Source of the DNA: CAMEON01 sp045643785
Lineage (GTDB): Bacteria > Bacillota > Clostridia > Oscillospirales > CAG-272
Length of the DNA stretch: 5,205 nucleotides
Reading direction: 5' to 3'
Assembly: GCA_045643785.1 (NCBI GenBank)
Contig: JAZRFR010000142.1
Span: 1 to 5,205, forward strand
Shown: positions 1-4,200 of the stretch, in pieces
Layout: each line of letters opens with the position of its first letter
Position numbering within the stretch: position 1 is the stretch's first letter
Notes under the pieces: generated by a model
What the model was told of the DNA's origin: nothing
The model's database searches: none
The model's input: the letters and a program-made list of their open reading frames with translations, nothing else
Made by a program: the position numbers and the translations under genes

Positions 1-6
1 TGGGTT

Positions 7-13
7 CTCCTTT
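7..13 (-). promoter_or_regulatory. Ribosome binding site for a gene starting just outside the window
   Basis: The minus strand reads AAAGGAG here, followed by only six bases (AACCCA) before the window ends. The usual spacing would place a start codon at or within a few bases of the left edge. The site lies about 25 bases downstream of the predicted transcription start of the promoter at 43-71, which supports a short leader and a new transcription unit to the left. The gene itself is not visible, so its identity is unknown. Confidence 0.6.
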
Positions 14-42
14 CGGGGGATGCGGGGATTCTATAATAATAT

Positions 43-71
43 ATTGTAGCACAAAACAGGGGATTTTGCAA
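43..71 (-). promoter_or_regulatory. Sigma-A type promoter reading leftward
   Basis: On the minus strand a -35 box TTGCAA (66-71) and a -10 box TACAAT (43-48) are separated by exactly 17 bases. TGC directly precedes the -10 box, which is the extended -10 form. Each box differs from consensus (TTGACA, TATAAT) at one or two positions. Transcription would start near position 36 and run through the ribosome binding site at 7-13. The promoter lies downstream of the DUF362 terminator, so the gene to the left appears to be transcribed separately from the genes in this window. Confidence 0.65.
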
Positions 72-133
72 GGGGGTTGGGGAGAAAAAACGATTTGTGT
101 ATGGGAGGGAGGCGGGGGCAAATTGGAGTTTAT

Positions 134-292
134 CGAGGGGGCTTTGCCCCCTCGGCCCCCACCAAAGAACTTTTTGAAAAAAGTTCTTTGGAATCTCAAA
201 AACTTTCAAAAAGGGTTATTTATCAATATTTTTTTTGAAAGTTCTTGAAAAGGGGTCTGGGGAAAAACTTCTTTTAAGAAGTTTTTCCCCAG
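134..292. repeat. Multi-hairpin intergenic repeat, copy 1 (one end missing)
   Basis: This is a run of four hairpins. A 9-bp stem with a TTT loop (134-154) contains GGGGCTTTGCCCC. A 14-bp stem follows (162-191), closed around GA. Next comes a long stem with 16 of 17 positions paired (arms 196-212 and 232-248). The last is a 17-bp perfect stem (257-292). The order and the shared blocks GGGGCTTTGCCCC and TTTTTTGAAAGTT (231-243) match the element at 2306-2470. Unlike that copy, no inverted repeat of the left end follows the last hairpin. It encodes no protein. It may be a non-autonomous palindromic mobile element or a structured intergenic repeat; a role as terminator or RNA-stability element is possible but not shown. 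Confidence 0.7.
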
Positions 293-343
293 GCGCTCTC
301 TCGCTCTCCTGAAAACCCAAATATATGAATCCTCTTTTGCCCC

Positions 344-375
344 AAAAAAAGAGGCCGCTGAAGCAGCCTCTTTTT
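344..375 (-). terminator. Intrinsic terminator of the DUF362 gene
   Basis: On the minus strand a GC-rich hairpin is followed by seven T residues (complement of 344-350). The stem pairs 346-355 with 366-375 and extends inward by a GCT/AGC stack past one mismatch, leaving a two-base loop. It begins about 25 bases after the DUF362 stop codon, as expected of a factor-independent terminator. The plus strand also ends the hairpin with five T residues, so it could work in both directions. Confidence 0.88.
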
Positions 376-400
376 CGTAATTGAGGGTAGATGCCCAATC

Positions 401-1267
401 TTACACCCGAATCAACTCATACTCCCTCGACCCGAACCCAAGCTCAGCCGCGGCCTCCACGGTGTGGATACCGTTGCGGGACTCGATGCGCTCAATGAGG
501 TGAGGCTTGCCCTCGTCGGAGCAGGCGTACACCAGATCCACGCAGGCCTGATCAATGGCGATGGGGTCGGTGGAGACCAGAATGCCGATATCCGCGATGC
601 AGGGATCCTCGGCCACGGCGCAGCAGTCGCAGTCCACCGACATGTTCTTCATGACGTTGACGTACACGATCTGCCCCTTGAAGAACTCCACCACCGAAGC
701 GGCGGCGTCGGCCATGGACTCCAGGAACAGGTTGCGCTCGGCCGTCCAGAAGTTCTCGGGAACCCCCGCGCCGTGGATGTAGGCCTTGCCGTAAGAGGAT
801 GCCAAGCCGATGGAGAGCTGCTTCAAGGCGCCGCCAAAGCCGCCCATGGGATGCCCCTTGAAGTGGGACAGCACCAGCATGGAGTCATAGTTCTGAATAT
901 CCTTGCCCACGTAGTTCTCTTTGATGACCTTGCCGTTCGGGATGGGAAGCACCAGATCGGGGCCCTCTGCGTCCAGCAGATCGACCTTGTAGTAGTCCAT
1001 CCAACCGTGGTCGCGGAACAGACCCATGTGGCGCTCGGTGGTGTTGCGGGCGCCGTCATAGGCGGTGTTGCACTCCACCACGGTGCCGCCCACGCGCTCA
1101 ATGACGGGACGCCAGAAGTCGGGGCGAATGAAATTCTGGTTGCCGCGCTCGCCCGAGTGAACCTTGATGGCCACGTTTCCGGGGAGGGTCACGCCCAGCA
1201 GCTCGTACATTTCCAGTACCTTTTCGGGGGTGATTTCAGAAGAAAAATAAACCTTGGACTTGCTCAT
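401..1267 (-). CDS. DUF362 domain-containing protein, probable metal or Fe-S binding
   Basis: The protein has 288 residues and resembles the DUF362 family (COG2768-like), whose biochemical role is not established. Recognisable parts are KVHSGE (35-40), the glycine-rich stretch SHFKGHPMGGFGGALKQ (134-150), and VDCDCC (211-216) with another Cys at 223, followed by DIGILVSTDPIAIDQAC (226-242). The cysteines at 213, 215, 216 and 223 could bind a metal or Fe-S cluster; this is inference. The ferredoxin-like module with CxxCxxC repeats that many family members carry is absent, so this is a short form. There is no signal peptide or membrane segment, so it is probably cytosolic. The start was set at ATG 1267 because AAGGAGG (1273-1279) lies five bases upstream; an ATG ten codons earlier has no such site. 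It is the last gene before a strong terminator. Confidence 0.85.
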   Translation of the reverse strand: MSKSKVYFSSEITPEKVLEMYELLGVTLPGNVAIKVHSGERGNQNFIRPDFWRPVIERVGGTVVECNTAYDGARNTTERHMGLFRDHGWMDYYKVDLLDAEGPDLVLPIPNGKVIKENYVGKDIQNYDSMLVLSHFKGHPMGGFGGALKQLSIGLASSYGKAYIHGAGVPENFWTAERNLFLESMADAAASVVEFFKGQIVYVNVMKNMSVDCDCCAVAEDPCIADIGILVSTDPIAIDQACVDLVYACSDEGKPHLIERIESRNGIHTVEAAAELGFGSREYELIRV

Positions 1268-1272
1268 GGTAG

Positions 1273-1279
1273 CCTCCTT
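1273..1279 (-). promoter_or_regulatory. Ribosome binding site deciding the DUF362 start
   Basis: The minus strand reads AAGGAGG, five bases before ATG at 1267. It lies inside the longer open frame that begins at 1297, so it argues for the shorter protein. The remaining upstream ATG is preceded only by CCCCTACA. Confidence 0.8.
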
Positions 1280-1285
1280 GTACTC

Positions 1286-1291
1286 ATTATA
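1286..1291 (-). promoter_or_regulatory. Possible -10 box (TATAAT) upstream of DUF362
   Basis: A perfect TATAAT is present on the minus strand 18 bases upstream of the DUF362 start codon. The best -35 candidate, TTCACA, is 19 bases away, which is long, and it falls inside the hairpin at 1303-1321. Transcription would begin at about the ribosome binding site itself, giving an almost leaderless message. It may be a chance match in an AT-rich gap. Confidence 0.25.
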
Positions 1292-1302
1292 TTTCATTGT
1301 AG

Positions 1303-1321
1303 GGGCATTCTGTGAACGCCC
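1303..1321. repeat. Short intergenic palindrome (8-bp stem)
   Basis: GGGCATTC, a TGT loop and GAACGCCC form an 8-bp stem with one mismatch that becomes a G-U pair in RNA from the minus strand. It sits in the 75-base gap between the NlpC-like gene and DUF362. It is flanked by TGTAGG, a form I associate with small dispersed palindromes in clostridial genomes; that association is from memory and only one copy is in the window. No T-run follows on either strand, so it is not a typical terminator. It might act as a processing or stability hairpin between two co-transcribed genes. Confidence 0.5.
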
Positions 1322-1342
1322 GTATCGGTCTATTGTACGGTT

Positions 1343-2275
1343 TCAAAACCAATAATCATGCATTTTCTGCAAAAATGCGGTGGTGAGGGGATATTTCTCG
1401 GTTTCGGGGATCACCGAGTCGATGCCGCAACGGGCGCACAGAGCGGTCTGTTTTCCGTCGATCCAAACCTTGATCTCTTTGGGATCATAGATGCTACCAC
1501 AGTAGAAGCAACCGCACTTGATGCTGTTTTTCAAAGCCTCGCGGTTGTTTGTGCAAAGACCGTGAGCCGCTTTCACATCATCCCACGGCAATCTCTCGGG
1601 TGCGCGGTAGGCGAAGCGGAAGGGTCTCCCCTGCTCGGGCTTGAAGATCTGCTCGATCATGGGCTGAACCGACTGGATCCGCATATCCGATCCCGCGTCG
1701 TAGCGGTAGTAGAGACCGTTCTCCGCAGGCCCCGCGTTGATGAAGACGTGGCGGGGATTGTCGCGGTACTGCTCGGGGAGAGCGGGTGCCATGTAGTGGG
1801 AATCCCCCTCGAAGATGAGATCGCCGGGGCGCACCTCGTCGGGGTTCTCGATGCGAATAAAACCGCTCAACTCCAAAAATCCCTGCAGGGTGGGCGGGAA
1901 GTGGAGGGGAAGCCCCTTGGTCACGGGCTGGTGCGCGGTGTAGCCCGCCTCGTACAGCACCCATCCGCAGAAGCGGTCGCAGGAGACCAGCTTTTCGGGA
2001 TGCTCGGACTCCTTGTCCAGCGCGGGATTTTGGTCGGCATCGCCGTACTTGTAGCCGTGGATCCGCATATGATCGGCCACAACCTTGGCGTGGTGCAGGA
2101 TGTGGGACGCCACGAAGGAGCCCACGGGGGAGTAGATCTTGTCGCCATTCCCGTCGCAGACACAGTAGCCGTAAACCGACTTTTCATCCGCGGCGGCCTT
2201 GGCGGCGGTCAGGTCATCGTAAGCTTCGGGCAGACGGGACTCTGTGCCGTGGTAGGGGATGAACAGGTAGAACAT
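1343..2275 (-). CDS. NlpC/P60-like protein with C-terminal zinc ribbon, function unknown
   Basis: The 310-residue protein has three visible parts. Residues 1-52 form a small module (AKAAADEKSVYGYCVCDGNG) like those found at the front of some clostridial cell-wall enzymes. Residues 53-230 resemble the NlpC/P60 cysteine peptidase fold: SCDRFCGWVLYEAGY aligns with the CSGFVxxVLxxAGY nucleophile motif (Cys99), followed by RPGDLIF (149-155) and the HVFI segment with candidate His176. Residues 250-310 form a zinc ribbon with CGCFYC (254-259) and CARC (280-283), ending in MHDYWF. There is no signal peptide or membrane segment, so a cytosolic site is likely, unlike secreted peptidoglycan hydrolases. 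ATG 2275 was chosen because AAAGGAGG (2281-2288) lies five bases upstream. Relatives of the ribbon are often labelled only 'cytoplasmic protein'. The substrate is unknown. Confidence 0.82.
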   Translation of the reverse strand: MFYLFIPYHGTESRLPEAYDDLTAAKAAADEKSVYGYCVCDGNGDKIYSPVGSFVASHILHHAKVVADHMRIHGYKYGDADQNPALDKESEHPEKLVSCDRFCGWVLYEAGYTAHQPVTKGLPLHFPPTLQGFLELSGFIRIENPDEVRPGDLIFEGDSHYMAPALPEQYRDNPRHVFINAGPAENGLYYRYDAGSDMRIQSVQPMIEQIFKPEQGRPFRFAYRAPERLPWDDVKAAHGLCTNNREALKNSIKCGCFYCGSIYDPKEIKVWIDGKQTALCARCGIDSVIPETEKYPLTTAFLQKMHDYWF

Positions 2276-2280
2276 GGCGG

Positions 2281-2288
2281 CCTCCTTT
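2281..2288 (-). promoter_or_regulatory. Ribosome binding site deciding the NlpC-like start
   Basis: The minus strand reads AAAGGAGG five bases before ATG at 2275. It lies inside the longer open frame starting at 2326, whose extra 17 residues are translated from the end of the neighbouring repeat element. This rules out the longer start. Confidence 0.82.
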
Positions 2289-2305
2289 GATTCTAATTTG
2301 GGTTT

Positions 2306-2470
2306 GCAGGGGCTTTGCCCCTGCACCCCACAAGCCCTTCTTGAAAGAAGGGCTTGACCCCAAGAACTTCAAAAAGATATTGATAAACAAATCTTTTTTG
2401 AAAGTTTTAGGAAGTCCAGAAACCCTTTTTCAAAAGGGTTTCTGGTGGGGTCCAGGGGCAAAGCCCCTGG
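2306..2470. repeat. Multi-hairpin intergenic repeat, copy 2 (both ends present)
   Basis: The 165-base element is bounded by inverted repeats of 26 bases (2306-2331 and 2445-2470) that match at 24 positions. Each end is itself a hairpin of the form CAGGGGC-TTT-GCCCCTG or its complement. Inside are a 10-11-bp stem (2332-2355), an imperfect central stem (about 2362-2378 with 2391-2408), and a 14-bp perfect stem with a two-base loop (2416-2445). The layout matches the element at 134-292, but most stem sequences differ. It contains no coding frame of its own. The terminal inverted repeats suggest a small non-autonomous mobile element, but no target-site duplication is obvious. It lies between trmB and the NlpC-like gene and may reduce read-through. 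Confidence 0.75.
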
Positions 2471-2489
2471 CCGATAAATTGCAATTTGC

Positions 2490-2543
2490 AAAAATACGAG
2501 ACACGAGATACAACCTATCTTCGTCATATCTTGTATCTCGTAT
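2490..2543 (-). terminator. Possible terminator or palindrome after trmB
   Basis: About 20 bases after the trmB stop codon the minus strand has an 11-bp perfect stem, ACGAGATACAA/TTGTATCTCGT (arms 2503-2513 and 2531-2541). An alternative 8-bp outer stem uses ATACGAGA/TCTCGTAT (2494-2501 and 2536-2543) and leads directly into TTTTT (complement of 2490-2494). Only the outer pairing puts the T-run next to the stem, and it is AT-rich, so termination may be weak. The two pairings compete because TCTCGT occurs twice in the 3' half on the minus strand. Confidence 0.4.
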
Positions 2544-2563
2544 CTATGGATCTCGCAATTCGA

Positions 2564-3223
2564 TCAGAACTTAACTCTCGCGCAGTAGATGGGCATGCCC
2601 TGAGACGAGAAATTCGCCTCGTACTCGGTCATGATGTTGCCCTCGGCCTCGGGGGTCTTGTGGAAGTCACGGGAGGAGAACAGGATGGTCAGCCCCATGG
2701 CCTCAAACTCCTCCAGACTGAAATCGAACAGACCCTCGTTGTCGGTCTTGAGGTAGAGCTCGCCGCCCTCGACCAAGGCTTCCTTGTAGAGAGCCAGGAA
2801 GCCTCTGTGGGTCAGTCTGCGCTTGGCGTAGCCCTTCTTGGGCCAGGGATCCGAGAAATTCAGGTAGATGCGGGACACGCTGTGGGGGCGCACCCACTCG
2901 TCCAGATGCTCGGCGTTGCCGATCAGCACTCGCAGATTATCATTGGCGCGCTCCTCGGCGCAGGCCTTGGCCTTTTCCAAAGCGCAGCAGGCCACGTCAG
3001 CAACCCGCTCCATGGCGATGAAATTCCACTCGGGATGAGCGGCGGCCATACCCACCGCGAAATTACCCTTGCCGCAACCGATCTCCATGTGGATGGGACG
3101 GCCTTCGGCGAAAATGGGGTTGCCCTCCTCGCCCAGAGTGGCAAGCAGGGAAGTATCCTCAATCAACAGCTCGGCACAGGCGGCGATGCGCTCGGCGCCG
3201 TGCTTCTTTTTACGCATTCTCAT
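2564..3223 (-). CDS. trmB: tRNA (guanine-N7-)-methyltransferase TrmB
   Basis: TrmB methylates N7 of guanine 46 in the variable loop of many tRNAs, using S-adenosylmethionine, in the cytosol. The 219-residue protein has the usual bacterial length and shows the family motifs in order: EIGCGKG (47-53) for the cofactor, AMER (70-73) with acidic Glu72, the signature NFSDPWPKK (122-130) with catalytic Asp125, RRLT (135-138), KTDN (159-162) and TEYE (199-202). The start at 3223 gives the common MRMRKKK beginning; AAAAAGGA (3234-3241) lies ten bases upstream, a slightly long spacing. A second ATG two codons later is possible but would be even farther from this site. It follows the isomerase-like gene by 51 bases and is probably the last gene of the ychF operon. 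Nothing is missing or disrupted. Confidence 0.97.
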   Translation of the reverse strand: MRMRKKKHGAERIAACAELLIEDTSLLATLGEEGNPIFAEGRPIHMEIGCGKGNFAVGMAAAHPEWNFIAMERVADVACCALEKAKACAEERANDNLRVLIGNAEHLDEWVRPHSVSRIYLNFSDPWPKKGYAKRRLTHRGFLALYKEALVEGGELYLKTDNEGLFDFSLEEFEAMGLTILFSSRDFHKTPEAEGNIMTEYEANFSSQGMPIYCARVKF

Positions 3224-3274
3224 GGTTTCTATATCCTTTTTGATGATGTAGGGTAGGAAATATCTATGGTCGGA

Positions 3275-4174
3275 TCATTCCTCAAAGCATCCGTAGGTCT
3301 CCAGCACACATTTTCCCAGCTCGTAGAGGTAGGCTTCCGCGGCACATTTGAGGGATAGGGGGGCTTTCAAAAGCCGCTCGTCGGCGGGGTAGGGACGGCG
3401 TTCACGGGGGGATTTGAAGATCCCGCCCACCTCGAAGGTGAAGTAGCCGTTGTAACCGATGTCCGAAAGCCCGTGCATGACGGCATCCAGATTCATAGTG
3501 CCGAGAAAGGGCAGGAAATGGGAGTCGGTATCCCCGCAGTTGTCCTGAATATGAAGGGCGCGGACGTGACTGCCCAGAAGCCTCAGCTCGGCATCCTGGG
3601 GCATTTCCTGCATATTGGCGTGACCCGCATCCCACACGGCGTGGAACAGGGGATGATCCACGGATTCGATCATCCGAAGCAGATCGGTGGCGTTGTCGAT
3701 CCAGTAAAGCCCCTCGATGCACATTCTGTTGAAGTTCTCCACCAGAATATTCGTGCCGTACTTCTCAGCACGTTCCAGAATGGGGAGGAAGAACCGCTTG
3801 TTGGCCACAAAGGTTTCCTCCTTGGTCAAACCGGGGGTGTAGCCCGAATGCACCACCAGATTGGGGATATCCCATGCGCCGCAGGCCTCCACACAGCGGA
3901 TGGTGTCGGCTAAAAACTGCCCGTCGGGGTCGTTCAGCGGTGTGCCCATGGGAGAGTGCGCCTGTACCAAGCGGATGCCCAGATCAGCGGAAGCCAGCTT
4001 CACTCGCTCAAAATACGCCTCATGATCCTCGGCGTACACGCCTGTGTGGGTGGAATGATCATGGCCGAAGGAGTAATCGGCATAGCGGAATCCCGCCTCG
4101 CGGATGAGGCGGAGGGACTCGATCTGCGAGCCCGTGTAGCTGTTGAAATCTCCCGTGGTGGTGGCCAGCTTCAT
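3275..4174 (-). CDS. Sugar phosphate isomerase/epimerase family protein (TIM barrel)
   Basis: The 299-residue protein belongs to the xylose-isomerase-like TIM-barrel group (AP endonuclease 2 family), which includes sugar and inosose isomerases, epimerases and dehydratases. Candidate divalent-metal and active-site residues are Glu146 (LVENF), Asp182 and His185 (VWDAGHAN), His208 (RALHIQD) and Glu248 (FTFEVG). His73 (QAHSP) and His109 (VVHSGY) lie on earlier strands, as is usual in the group. No signal peptide is present, so it acts in the cytosol. The family alone does not give the substrate, and no sugar transporter or kinase lies nearby to suggest one. ATG 4174 has AAAGGAGG (4183-4190) eight bases upstream. 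It starts 26 bases after the ychF stop, which suggests co-transcription. Endonuclease IV is less likely because the full set of nine metal ligands of that enzyme is not apparent. Confidence 0.9.
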   Translation of the reverse strand: MKLATTTGDFNSYTGSQIESLRLIREAGFRYADYSFGHDHSTHTGVYAEDHEAYFERVKLASADLGIRLVQAHSPMGTPLNDPDGQFLADTIRCVEACGAWDIPNLVVHSGYTPGLTKEETFVANKRFFLPILERAEKYGTNILVENFNRMCIEGLYWIDNATDLLRMIESVDHPLFHAVWDAGHANMQEMPQDAELRLLGSHVRALHIQDNCGDTDSHFLPFLGTMNLDAVMHGLSDIGYNGYFTFEVGGIFKSPRERRPYPADERLLKAPLSLKCAAEAYLYELGKCVLETYGCFEE

Positions 4175-4200
4175 GGGAACATCCTCCTTTGCAGGTCAGA

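Larger units (their letters stand above)
1..400. other. Gene-free intergenic region at left edge
   Basis: I see no credible gene here. The two 60-residue open frames in this stretch are low-complexity translations of the hairpin repeats and lack ribosome binding sites. From right to left the region holds the DUF362 terminator, a multi-hairpin repeat element, a G-rich stretch on the plus strand (about 71-118), and a minus-strand promoter with a ribosome binding site for the gene beyond the left edge. The part at 293-343, between repeat and terminator, shows no recognisable feature apart from one arm of an alternative hairpin (331-338). Confidence 0.75.

Noticed and set aside
32..37. TATAAT on the plus strand as a -10 box
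   Set aside because: No -35-like sequence lies 16-18 bases upstream, and there is no plus-strand gene downstream. The AT-rich stretch belongs to the minus-strand promoter region.
71..118. G-rich plus-strand stretch that might form a G-quadruplex
   Set aside because: There are several G-runs (GGGGG, GGGG, GGG, GGG, GG, GGGGG), but the spacing between the two groups is wide and only a two-layer structure would be easy. It lies upstream of the promoter, and nothing ties it to a function.
134..292. CRISPR array or tRNA/small RNA gene in the hairpin region
   Set aside because: The repeats are inverted, not direct and regularly spaced. No cloverleaf or CCA end is present, and no promoter clearly drives the region.
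66..398. Two 60-residue frames (66-248 plus, 216-398 minus) in the left intergenic region
   Set aside because: Both are translations of the hairpin element and lack ribosome binding sites. The minus one starts inside the repeat element.
464..1315. Long plus-strand open frame (283 residues) opposite DUF362
   Set aside because: It mirrors the DUF362 gene almost end to end, has no good ribosome binding site, and its translation is rich in Val, His, Gly and Leu with no family resemblance. It is a by-product of GC-biased codon use on the minus strand.
1358..2290. Long plus-strand open frame (310 residues) opposite the NlpC-like gene
   Set aside because: It is an antisense shadow. The minus-strand frame has a strong ribosome binding site and recognisable motifs; this one has neither.
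2287..2574. Plus-strand open frame of 95 residues across the intergenic gap
   Set aside because: It is a translation of the hairpin repeat (PEG-, KSFLK-like low-complexity sequence) with no start signal; the palindromes explain its composition.
2486..3256. Plus-strand open frame (256 residues) opposite trmB
   Set aside because: It covers trmB, whose identity is certain, and begins inside the palindromic region without a ribosome binding site.
3275..4174. Endonuclease IV (nfo) as identity of the TIM-barrel gene
   Set aside because: The VWDAGHAN and FTFEVG motifs fit the isomerase/epimerase branch, and the further His and Asp ligands expected of the three-zinc endonuclease site are not all found.
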